A program made the translations under genes and the position numbers. Below are positions 7,885 through 13,870 of a stretch of 17,561 nucleotides of DNA, one piece after another; the first letter of the stretch is position 1, and each line of letters opens with the position of its first letter. The DNA lies in contig JAHUZY010000458.1 in assembly GCA_019264505.1 (NCBI GenBank), positions 1-17,561 of the forward strand, written 5' to 3'. The notes below the pieces were generated by a model. That model was not told the origin of the DNA and did not search any database. It worked only from the letters and a program-made list of their open reading frames with translations. The stretch comes from Phenylobacterium sp. Its GTDB lineage: Bacteria > Pseudomonadota > Alphaproteobacteria > Caulobacterales > Caulobacteraceae.

Positions 7885-10038
7885 TCAGCTGCTCCAGGGG
7901 GTCAGGGCGCCCCAATGGAACAGAACGACAGCGAAGGCCGCATAGATAAGGGTGGTGGCGGTGAAGGCGAGCTTGCGGGTCACCGGCCAGCTGTCCAGCC
8001 GCCGTCCGCCCCGCCAGATGCTGAGCAGGGAGGCCAGGGTGACCAGTGTCAGCACCGACGCCACCAGGGCGCAGGCCGAGGCCAGGATGAGGCGGGCGCC
8101 TGGCCAGCCATAGACCACCTGGGCGGTGTCGGTGGCGCCCATCAGCCAGGAGGCGAACAGCCCCATGGCGAGCAGCCAGAGCACGGCCTGGATGGTCTGG
8201 ACCAGGCTGGCCTGGCTCTGGATCTGGGTCTGGCGCAGATCGCGGCGATTGCGCAGGGCGAGGCCGACAAAGGTGGCGACCGCCGCCAGGGCCGTGAGGC
8301 CCGCAAGCCAGGCCAGGACGGCCGGACGGCTCCACAGTCCGACGCGCTGGAACCTGACGTCGTTATAGGTCCCCTGGAAGGCCGAGGCCCGGCCGCCGCC
8401 CAAATCGAACACCAGGCGCTCGGGGCCCGTGGTGGAGACAAAGCGGCCGGCGGCGGCGTCGCCTTCGGGGACCCAGGTCTGGGCGCCGTTCAGGCCGCTG
8501 GTGACGAGACGCCCATCCCGGCTGACCTGGACGCTCACGCCAGACAGGATGAAACCCACGAACCGCTCCAGGCCCACATAGGCCCGGCGAGTACCGAGAT
8601 AGTGACCTTCATAGAGGCGGGCCGAGCGCCTCAGCTCAGGATCGCCCCCCTGCGGCGGTGCGCTCGCCGGCCCATAGAACTGAGCGACCACCTGGGCGGG
8701 CAGCCGGGCGGCCAGCTCGGCGCCGTTTTCGGTGTTGACGCTGACGAAGACGCCGAGGTCGAGATCAGGGGCCACCACCATGTTGGAGCTGAAGGACAGG
8801 GTGCCGCCGGCATGCCCATAACCCTTGCGGCCACCCGGCAGCGGATAGGTGATGAAGCCGTGCGGCCAGTCATTGATCCCGGCCTCATTGGGCCGCAGGG
8901 CCGTGCGGAAGGCGCGCGCGGTGGTCGGGCCGAAGATCGCCTGGGGCTGGGCGGCCCCGTCGGCGGTCGCGTCCGCCGCGGGCGCCTGGCCATAGACCCC
9001 GTCATTCAGCAGCACGATCATGTAGCGCGCCATGTCGGCGGCGGTGGACGAGGCCGACCCCGCCGGGGCCAGGTGGCCCAGATATTCGAACGGGCGCGCT
9101 TCAAAGCCCTTGGCCGGCGACCAGCGGAAGCCATCCGACAGGTCCCGGGCGAGGCTGGGGGCCATGGGCGCCGGAATCCCCTGCCGCGGCGGATGGGGTT
9201 CGCGGAAGGTGGTGCGGGACATGCCCAGCGGGCCGGTAATCTTCTGCTCCACCAGCTCCTCGAAGGGCCGACCCGAGACATAGACCAGGGCCTGGCCGGC
9301 CAGACCGACGCCGTAGTTGGAATAGGTTGGAAACTGCCCGGGCTCGCGCACCCGGCGGGGCCGCTCCTGGCGCAGATACTGGGCCATGGGGCGCTCGCGA
9401 TCGAAGTTGCGCTCCATCAGCTGGCCGAGAACGCGGTCTTCGAAGCCCGGAGAATGGTCCAGCAGGTGGGCCACCTGGATGGGCTGGGTGAAACCCTGGT
9501 CGCGGATCTGCAGGGCCTCGGGCAGGTAGAGGTTGATCGGGGCGTCGATGCGGATACGGCCCGCCTGAATCTCGTTCATCAGCAGGATCCAGGTGAAGGT
9601 CTTGGAGATCGAGCCGATGCGGAACAGGGTCCGGTCGGGATCCACCGGCCGAAGTGGGGCGAGGCTGGCGTGGCCATAGCCCTTCTTGAGGATCACCTGG
9701 TCGTTCTGCACCACCGAGACGGTGACGCCGGCGATGCGGTCTCGCAGCATGGCTGAACCGATCACCCCGTCCAGATAGGCCTCCAGGCGCGCCGGATCGA
9801 TGGCGGCCGCGCCGGTGGGGGTCAGCGCCTCGCTCCCGGCCTCGGCGCCAGGCTGGGCCGCCTGCGCCGCCCGTGCGGGCGCCGCGGTTCTGGGGCGCGC
9901 CGCCGGACGGGGCGCAGGGGTGGCCAGGGCTTCATAGGGGATGGGCGCATCCGGCAGGGCGGGCTGAGCCAGCGCCACGCCAGGGGGGCACAGGGCCGCC
10001 GCCAGCATCGCCACGGCAAGCTTAGGCAAGAAGCGCAT
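7885..10038 (-). CDS. Secreted/membrane serine hydrolase, class C beta-lactamase (S12) family
   Basis: Exported enzyme of the beta-lactamase/DD-peptidase (S12, FmtA/EstB-like) superfamily; the true substrate (peptidoglycan peptide, D-amino-acid ester or other) cannot be told. The 717-residue protein has a signal peptide (MRFLPKLAVAMLAAALCPPGVALAQ), an Ala/Pro-rich linker (about 26-80), then the catalytic domain with S143-I-S-K146 as nucleophile motif (FRIGSISKTFTW), a YSN tyrosine motif near residue 240 and HAGGT as the third motif. A beta-rich region follows, and four predicted transmembrane helices lie in the last ~150 residues. I chose ATG at 10038 because it opens the signal peptide; an in-frame GTG at 10071 would add 11 polar residues. 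Its upstream gap of 79 bases holds a candidate promoter, so it may be its own transcription unit. Confidence 0.85.
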   Translation of the reverse strand: MRFLPKLAVAMLAAALCPPGVALAQPALPDAPIPYEALATPAPRPAARPRTAAPARAAQAAQPGAEAGSEALTPTGAAAIDPARLEAYLDGVIGSAMLRDRIAGVTVSVVQNDQVILKKGYGHASLAPLRPVDPDRTLFRIGSISKTFTWILLMNEIQAGRIRIDAPINLYLPEALQIRDQGFTQPIQVAHLLDHSPGFEDRVLGQLMERNFDRERPMAQYLRQERPRRVREPGQFPTYSNYGVGLAGQALVYVSGRPFEELVEQKITGPLGMSRTTFREPHPPRQGIPAPMAPSLARDLSDGFRWSPAKGFEARPFEYLGHLAPAGSASSTAADMARYMIVLLNDGVYGQAPAADATADGAAQPQAIFGPTTARAFRTALRPNEAGINDWPHGFITYPLPGGRKGYGHAGGTLSFSSNMVVAPDLDLGVFVSVNTENGAELAARLPAQVVAQFYGPASAPPQGGDPELRRSARLYEGHYLGTRRAYVGLERFVGFILSGVSVQVSRDGRLVTSGLNGAQTWVPEGDAAAGRFVSTTGPERLVFDLGGGRASAFQGTYNDVRFQRVGLWSRPAVLAWLAGLTALAAVATFVGLALRNRRDLRQTQIQSQASLVQTIQAVLWLLAMGLFASWLMGATDTAQVVYGWPGARLILASACALVASVLTLVTLASLLSIWRGGRRLDSWPVTRKLAFTATTLIYAAFAVVLFHWGALTPWSS

Positions 10039-10079
10039 CACCGGAACTCGCTCTGTCTGGAATTTCCCCACGAGTCCCT

Positions 10080-10108
10080 CTTCTAGGGCGCCGCGACGGG
10101 GCGTCCAA
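10080..10108 (-). promoter_or_regulatory. Candidate sigma-70-type promoter of the serine hydrolase gene
   Basis: Minus-strand TTGGAC (10108-10103) and TAGAAG (10085-10080) are separated by 17 bases. The -10 region read as CCTAGAAG partly fits the Caulobacter-type GCTANAWC. The predicted start near 10073 would leave a 35-base leader to the ATG at 10038, or would place the alternative GTG at 10071 almost leaderless. Confidence 0.4.
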
Positions 10109-10117
10109 GGCGTCCGG

Positions 10118-10903
10118 TTACCGGGATGGGGGCGCAGGGAAGGACAGCAGGGGCAGAAGCGGTCGAAGCTGTGGACCGATCCAGACCTGCGGCTCCGAGG
10201 GCGGGCTCAGACCCGCCTCCCGCTCCCGGTCCCGCACACAGACCCCGACGGCTCGGCCCAGGGCGATGAAGTCCCCCACCTGGCTGAGCGCGGACAGGAA
10301 GCAGGCGTCGAAATAGGGATAGGTGTCGGCCTCACCGCAGCCGAACGAGGTGCGGTCGGGACGAGCGGCGGTCAGGATCATCCGGTTGGGCTTGGCCAGG
10401 GCGGGCACGAAGACCCCCGAGAAGCAGGCCGAGATCACCACGACCGTGGGCTTGGTCCCGCAGCTGCGATCAAGCATCGCCCCGAGAATGGATGGCGGCA
10501 GGATCTGGTCGTCCACCAGCACCCCACGGGGATCTCCATGAGAGGTGAAATAGACGAGGCAGCCGGCCGCGGCGGGCGCCATGGCGCCCAGGCTGTCATA
10601 GATCCCGCGGACCGAGGATTTCTGGGGCTTCTGGCTGCGTTCGGCTTCGGGCCGGACGGAGAACTGCACGATCTGGCCAGGGGCGAGGCCGAGGCCAGAG
10701 AAGGCCTTGGCGATGTCGCGGCGGGCGTTGTCGAAGGCTTCGGTCGGCCCGCCGAGGGAGCCCTTGGAGTCCCCGGCCACCACCACGGCGGCCCAGGATT
10801 CGAACGGGGCGGCCAGGCTTGGGCGGGGAAAAAGCAGGCCGCAGGCGAGGCCGAACGCCAGGGCGCAGATCCGAAACCTCAGACCGGCGCGCTGGCGGAT
10901 CAC
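10118..10903 (-). CDS. Secreted C13-like (legumain/caspase-fold) peptidase family protein
   Basis: The 261-residue product has an N-terminal signal peptide (hydrophobic to about residue 31, with a plausible cut after SLA) and then a caspase/legumain-type fold. The catalytic dyad of clan CD peptidases is visible: CLVYFTSHGDPRG supplies His122, and VVVISACFSGVF supplies Cys160 at the end of a hydrophobic strand. Early strand WAAVVVAGDSKG and helix FDNARRDIAKAF match the C13 layout. It is probably a periplasmic cysteine peptidase; its substrate is unknown and it has no recognised prodomain. The start is GTG, two bases beyond the preceding thioesterase stop (TGACGTG), with AAGAG upstream, so translation is probably coupled. 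Other extracytoplasmic Cys residues (115, 148 and several near the C-terminus) might form disulfides. Confidence 0.8.
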   Translation of the reverse strand: MIRQRAGLRFRICALAFGLACGLLFPRPSLAAPFESWAAVVVAGDSKGSLGGPTEAFDNARRDIAKAFSGLGLAPGQIVQFSVRPEAERSQKPQKSSVRGIYDSLGAMAPAAAGCLVYFTSHGDPRGVLVDDQILPPSILGAMLDRSCGTKPTVVVISACFSGVFVPALAKPNRMILTAARPDRTSFGCGEADTYPYFDACFLSALSQVGDFIALGRAVGVCVRDREREAGLSPPSEPQVWIGPQLRPLLPLLSFPAPPSR

Positions 10904-10904
10904 G

Positions 10905-11375
10905 TCAGCTCTTGTAGGATTTGAAGGGGGTGGGCAGGGCCGTCCCCGTCGCCTTGGCCAGCAGGCGGCCCTCAGGATCGTAGAGCTCGCCCTCGGTGAA
11001 GGCGATGCTGCGCCCCCACTTCACCACGCGGCCGATCCCCTTGATCTGGCCCGGCATGGCCGGCCGCAGGAAGCTGGTTTTCATCTCCAGGGTCGGGGCC
11101 ACATGGGTCATGCCTGAAGCGACCATGCAGGCCACCGACATGGCCTCGTCCAGCATGGCGCAGAGATAGCCCCCCTGGATCTGCTTCATGGGATTGAGCA
11201 GCAGTTCGGCCTTGGCGTCGAAGGCCACCTCGACCATCTTTTCAGCCTGGCTGACCGCGACCATCTGAAAGCCCAGGGTCTGAGAGCCGGTGGGCTGGTT
11301 CTTGGTGCGCAGGAAGCGGGCCAGGATGGCCTCGTCCGTCAGCGCTTCAGGCTCGGTGGCGGCGACGTCGGTCAT
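10905..11375 (-). CDS. PaaI-family hotdog-fold thioesterase
   Basis: A 156-residue cytoplasmic protein with the single hotdog domain of the PaaI/YbgC-like acyl-CoA thioesterases. The characteristic helix region reads MKQIQGGYLCAMLDEAMSVACMV (quoted here across residues ~82-104): GG followed by the acidic LDEA, with Gln where many PaaI enzymes have His. The strand TLEMKTSFLRPAMPGQIKG and the segment GRSIAFTEGELYDPEGRLLAKATGT follow the family pattern. It is expected to hydrolyse acyl-CoA thioesters; the acyl group cannot be told. The ATG lies five bases after the sspB stop and the gene ends next to the C13-like peptidase start, so the three genes probably share a transcript. Confidence 0.85.
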   Translation of the reverse strand: MTDVAATEPEALTDEAILARFLRTKNQPTGSQTLGFQMVAVSQAEKMVEVAFDAKAELLLNPMKQIQGGYLCAMLDEAMSVACMVASGMTHVAPTLEMKTSFLRPAMPGQIKGIGRVVKWGRSIAFTEGELYDPEGRLLAKATGTALPTPFKSYKS

Positions 11376-11380
11376 GGGGC

Positions 11381-11872
11381 CTATTTCTTGCGGAACTGGT
11401 CGAGGGAGACGACCTTTTCGGCCGGATCGGCGGGGGTTTCCGGGGCGGCGGCCGGCGCGGCGTTGCCGGTTTCGCCAGCAGCGGCGGCCGCGCCGTCGGT
11501 GGCGGCCTCGAACTGCAGCAGGAACTGCACGCTGGGATCATAGAAACGGGACACCGCGGCATAGGGCACCGAGACCCGCTTGGGCTGGCCGCCGAATTTC
11601 AGGGTGACCGAAAAGAAGGTCTCCCCAGGCGCCAGGTCCCAATACTGATGCTGCAGGACGATGGTCATCTCGTCGGGGTACTTGGACAGCAGGTCCACAG
11701 GCCCGGACACGCCCGGCGCGTCGGTCTTGAATGTGACGTAGAAGTGGTGCGCCCCTGGCAGACCCTCAGGCGAGGCCGCGCGCTTCAGGGCGGCCTTCAC
11801 CACGCCGCGCAAGGCCTCCTGAGCCATCGCCTCGTAGTGCATCTGGTCTTGGGCCGGCGGCTCCTGAGCCAT
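11381..11872 (-). CDS. sspB: ClpXP adaptor SspB (alphaproteobacterial type)
   Basis: SspB binds the ssrA tag on proteins released from stalled ribosomes and tethers them to ClpXP for degradation. The 163-residue protein has the globular tag-binding domain (MHYEAMAQEALRGVVKAALK; GLPGAHHFYVTF; KYPDEMTIVLQHQYWDL; VPYAAVSRFYDPSVQF), then a Glu/Ala/Pro-rich flexible linker (~118-150) and a C-terminal EKVVSLDQFRKK that fits the ClpX-docking motif. The open frame continues upstream to 12007, but GGAG six to seven bases before the ATG at 11872, and the start of family similarity just after it, fix the start here. It lies directly downstream of the tmRNA gene that encodes its ligand, and leads a likely operon with the thioesterase and C13-like genes. 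Confidence 0.92.
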   Translation of the reverse strand: MAQEPPAQDQMHYEAMAQEALRGVVKAALKRAASPEGLPGAHHFYVTFKTDAPGVSGPVDLLSKYPDEMTIVLQHQYWDLAPGETFFSVTLKFGGQPKRVSVPYAAVSRFYDPSVQFLLQFEAATDGAAAAAGETGNAAPAAAPETPADPAEKVVSLDQFRKK

Positions 11873-11905
11873 GGGGTCTCCGGTGATGGGCGCTTCAAAG
11901 GGCAG

Positions 11906-11933
11906 AAGGTAGCGTGTGCCGCGCGGCGCGCAA
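11906..11933 (-). promoter_or_regulatory. Candidate sspB promoter
   Basis: On the minus strand TTGCGCG (11933-11927) is followed after 13 bases by GCTACCTT (11913-11906). This fits the Caulobacter housekeeping pattern TTGACGS-N10-14-GCTANAWC with a few mismatches. It would give a leader of roughly 30 bases to the sspB ATG at 11872 and excludes the longer sspB start at 12007. Confidence 0.45.
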
Positions 11934-11948
11934 GCGCGCGCGCGCCAG
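11932..11948. repeat. Alternating CG tract
   Basis: A run of alternating C and G lies between sspB and the tmRNA, flanked on the minus strand by two copies of CTTGCGCGCC. It overlaps the edge of the candidate sspB promoter. It can fold into several overlapping hairpins, but no single structure stands out and there is no T-run. Confidence 0.4.
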
Positions 11949-12110
11949 GCGCGCAAGATCACGGCGATCTGACGCGTCCATGACACGGACCCGGGCGGCG
12001 TAGACATTTGAAGTGAGGGAAGGTGGAGGGGTTCTGTTGCAAGGCCCCCTCCCGGCCCCGCCTAACGCTGCTAAGACGCTAGGAGTTTATGTCGAAATCT
12101 ATCGGACCGC

Positions 12111-12152
12111 TTACGCAGCCAGACGGACTTCTTCAGCGAAGTTATCGTTCGC
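12111..12152 (-). other. tmRNA tag reading frame: ANDNFAEEVRLAA
   Basis: Thirteen sense codons and a TAA encode ANDNFAEEVRLAA. With the alanine carried by the charged tmRNA, the tag added to proteins would be AANDNFAEEVRLAA. The AANDNF part is the usual SspB-contacting portion and the final LAA is the ClpX recognition end. The C. crescentus tag, from memory AANDNFAEEFAVAA, differs only in the VRL/FAV segment. The resume codon is GCG after AAAT. Confidence 0.92.
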
Positions 12153-12232
12153 ATTTAGATAAAGGCCCGAAACGGTGGGCCAAGCCGAGAGAAAGCAACA
12201 CCTTTAGACGTCTGTCGATGCTGATCGGCCCC
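12111..12232 (-). ncRNA. tmRNA coding (mRNA-like) piece, minimum extent
   Basis: Begins with the acceptor strand GGGGCCG at 12232 and runs through the D-loop-like segment to the end of the tag frame at 12111. GACGT at 12212-12208 could pair with ACGTC (12310-12306) in the acceptor piece as part of the long P2 helix that holds the two pieces together. The mature 3' end lies some bases beyond 12111 and cannot be read from sequence alone. Confidence 0.85.
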
Positions 12233-12262
12233 AGACTTCCCGGCGATACCCGGGGAAGGATT
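12233..12262 (-). other. Intervening segment of the permuted tmRNA precursor
   Basis: The 30 bases between the encoded CCA end and the GGGG 5' end are removed when the precursor is processed. On the minus strand they contain a hairpin, CTTCCC (12258-12253) with GGGAAG (12241-12236), which extends by two G-C pairs past a one-base bulge. Being this short, the hairpin would bring the two cleavage points close together, with the acceptor stem stacked on one side. RNase P would be expected to make the 5' cut at 12232. Confidence 0.85.
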
Positions 12263-12343
12263 TGGTGGAGCCGCCGGGAATCGCACCCGGGTCCAGTCCG
12301 CTTATGACGTGCGCGTTTATCTCCATAGTCCGGCGAACCGGAC
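12263..12343 (-). ncRNA. tmRNA acceptor piece
   Basis: Eighty-one bases ending in the encoded CCA. The predicted transcription start at 12343 coincides with the first base of a six-pair hairpin, GTCCGG-TTCG-CCGGAC (12343-12328), which would protect the 5' end. The piece continues to the P2 strand, the T arm and the 3' acceptor strand. Confidence 0.9.
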
Positions 12344-12349
12344 AGGTTG

Positions 12350-12378
12350 AATATAGGGCGCGGCGCCTGGAATTTGAA
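12350..12378 (-). promoter_or_regulatory. tmRNA promoter
   Basis: Minus-strand TTCAAA (12378-12373) and TATATT (12355-12350) are separated by exactly 17 bases. The implied start at 12343 is the first base of the UUCG hairpin that opens the acceptor piece. The promoter starts only 20 bases after the stop of the secreted protein gene at 12399, and no T-run terminator separates them. Confidence 0.75.
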
Positions 12379-12398
12379 GGGCCTTCGCGTTGGGTGCG

Positions 12399-13223
12399 TC
12401 AGGGCGCCCTGGTCGGATCCTCGGGCTTGATGCGCCCGCCGCCGGCGATCAGGGCCTCATAGGCCGCCCGCTCCCGCGAGAAATCGGCGCCATTGGGCAA
12501 GATGACGTCGATCCGAGGCTCGTGGCCCATGGCCGCGCCGATCGCGGTTTCCAGCAGGTCGGCGGCTTCACCCACCTCGGCCTCCTCGCAGTCGCGGCGC
12601 AGGACCCCGCCGGCGACTTCGGTCAGGCGGATCAGATCGTAGGCCACGCCGTCCAGGCAGATGGAGCCGACGCTGGCGTTCCCTTCCTGGGCCACGGCGT
12701 CCCGGGGGCTGTTCCACACTGCGGAGGTCGCCAGTTCCAGGATGCGGCCGCGATAGCCGGCGGGCAGTTCCACATCGAAGCCCACCCGCCGGGCGATCTC
12801 GGGCTCGCAGCAGGCGCGGCCCGCGCGGACCTGGGCGAAGGCCTTGCCATCGCGCCGGGCGGTCAGGCGGATCACCATCTGGTCGACGCTGTTTGAGGGG
12901 CGGCGCCACACCTCGATCATCGCCTCGCCGCCATAGACCACCTGGGTCTGCAAGGGCGGCAGGCCCCAGAGGCGATAGAGGGTGGGTTCGACAGGCGTGA
13001 CCACGGGCGGCGGGCCTGCGCGGGGCAGCCGGCGCCTGGCCATGGGATCGGCGGCGTCCGCGGGCGGCGGGCGCTCGGCGCTCCACCAGTCCTGCGGGTC
13101 CGGCGGCGGATAGGGCGAACCCGCGCCGGGCGGGACCACATAGGTCTGCTGGGCGAGGCTCGGGGTGGCGGCCATGAGGCTGAGGGCCAGTCCGAGGGCC
13201 GCCCGCTGCATCCTGTTCGCCAT
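12399..13223 (-). CDS. Secreted protein of unknown function
   Basis: I do not recognise this 274-residue protein. It starts with a signal peptide (MANRMQRAALGLALSLMAATPSLAQ, cut probable after SLA, near residue 24), followed by a Pro/Arg-rich low-complexity region to about residue 75 (PPGAGSPYPPPDPQDWW; PRAGPPPVVTPVEPTLYR). The remainder looks like a beta-rich domain (TQVVYGGEAMIEVWRR; MVIRLTARRDGKAF; VGFDVELPAGYRGRILEL) with a Cys pair (RACCEPE) and further Cys at CLDG and RRDCEE, which may form disulfides in the periplasm. The stop codon of ilvN is part of its Shine-Dalgarno site (TAGGAG), seven bases from the ATG, so translation is probably coupled to ilvN. No biochemical link to isoleucine-valine synthesis is apparent. 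Confidence 0.75.
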   Translation of the reverse strand: MANRMQRAALGLALSLMAATPSLAQQTYVVPPGAGSPYPPPDPQDWWSAERPPPADAADPMARRRLPRAGPPPVVTPVEPTLYRLWGLPPLQTQVVYGGEAMIEVWRRPSNSVDQMVIRLTARRDGKAFAQVRAGRACCEPEIARRVGFDVELPAGYRGRILELATSAVWNSPRDAVAQEGNASVGSICLDGVAYDLIRLTEVAGGVLRRDCEEAEVGEAADLLETAIGAAMGHEPRIDVILPNGADFSRERAAYEALIAGGGRIKPEDPTRAP

Positions 13224-13232
13224 TAAGTGCTC

Positions 13233-13781
13233 CTAGAGGGCGTCGGCCCCCCGCGTGATGGAAAGCACGCCGGTGCGCGACAGTTCCACCAGGCCCAGGG
13301 GCCGCATCAGTTCGGCGAACTTGTCGATCTTGTTCGGCGCGCCGGTGATCTCGAAGACGAAGCTCTCATGGGTGGTGTCGATCACCCGGGCGCGGAAGAT
13401 GTCGGCCACCCGCAGGGCCTCGACCCGCTCGGCGCCGAGGCTCTTGACCTTCACCAGGGCCAGTTCCCGCTCCAGGCCGTTGGGATCGCGGGTCACGTCC
13501 TGGACGTGGCGGGTGGAGACCATCTTCTCCAGTTGGGCCTCGATCTGGCCCAGCACGTGCGGCGTGCCGCGGGTGACGATGGTCACCCGGCTGGTGTGGG
13601 CGTTGCGGTCGGTCTCGGCGACCGTCAGGCTCTCGATATTGTACCCCCGGGCCGCGAACAGCCCGACTAGCCGATGCAGGACGCCCGGCTCGTTGTCCAC
13701 GAGCACGGCGAAGGTGGCGAGGTTCTCCACCTCGGCCTTGTGGTCGAGGTCATAGACGGAGGCAGGCTGGGGATCGGGCAT
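13233..13781 (-). CDS. ilvN: Acetolactate synthase small (regulatory) subunit
   Basis: Regulatory subunit of acetolactate (acetohydroxyacid) synthase, which stimulates the IlvB catalytic subunit and confers feedback inhibition, usually by valine. The 182-residue protein has an N-terminal ACT domain (ATFAVLVDNEPGVLHRLVGLF, then ARGYNIESLTVAETD; conserved NEPGVL and GYNIESL around residues 29-55), a linker with the DVTRDPNGLERELALVKVKS block, and the C-terminal domain ending in the GPLGLVELSRTGVL-type segment (read here RPLGLVELSRTGVLSITRG). I use ATG at 13781; a TTG immediately upstream at 13784 is in frame. It lies 89 bases after ilvB; this gap has no open frame or clear terminator. Confidence 0.96.
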   Translation of the reverse strand: MPDPQPASVYDLDHKAEVENLATFAVLVDNEPGVLHRLVGLFAARGYNIESLTVAETDRNAHTSRVTIVTRGTPHVLGQIEAQLEKMVSTRHVQDVTRDPNGLERELALVKVKSLGAERVEALRVADIFRARVIDTTHESFVFEITGAPNKIDKFAELMRPLGLVELSRTGVLSITRGADAL

Positions 13782-13870
13782 CAAGGTCTCTTCTCTAGGC
13801 TCGGCCGTTCAGGTGTCACAGGCTTAGGCCGAGGGCAACCGGCCCCCGGCCGTCTCGTCCTGGGCCTGCC

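Larger units (their letters stand above)
12068..12343 (-). ncRNA. ssrA: Circularly permuted two-piece tmRNA gene
   Basis: tmRNA rescues ribosomes stalled on broken messages and adds a degradation tag. Here the gene has the permuted alphaproteobacterial layout: the tRNA-like 3' (acceptor) piece comes first, then an intervening segment, then the 5' (coding) piece with the tag frame. Read on the minus strand, the two ends form a seven-base-pair acceptor stem, GGGGCCG (12232-12226) with CGGCTCC (12273-12267), and the third pair is G.U, the alanine identity element. The T stem CCGGG/CCCGG (12290-12274) encloses a seven-base loop TGCGATT, and ACCA is encoded at 12266-12263. The 3' limit of the coding piece near 12068 is an estimate; the other boundaries follow from the pairing and the promoter. 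Confidence 0.93.

Noticed and set aside
7852..9756. Plus-strand open frame of 634 codons opposite the serine hydrolase
   Set aside because: Longer than many real genes, but no motif can be seen, while the minus-strand frame has a signal peptide and all three S12 motifs.
11873..12007. Longer sspB reading frame starting at 12007
   Set aside because: The extra 45 residues are Arg/Ala-rich without family similarity, the ATG at 11872 has a good ribosome site, and a candidate promoter lies inside the extension.
12208..12212. GACGTC palindrome as a protein-binding site
   Set aside because: It lies inside the tmRNA coding piece, where part of it is better explained as a strand of the P2 helix.
12089..12462. 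Plus-strand open frames crossing the tmRNA region
   Set aside because: They are frames through a structured RNA gene on the other strand and have no ribosome sites or domains.
13782..13870. Possible separate promoter or terminator between ilvB and ilvN
   Set aside because: Only a short GGCCGG/CCGGCC-type hairpin without a T-run and no convincing promoter; the two genes are best treated as one operon.
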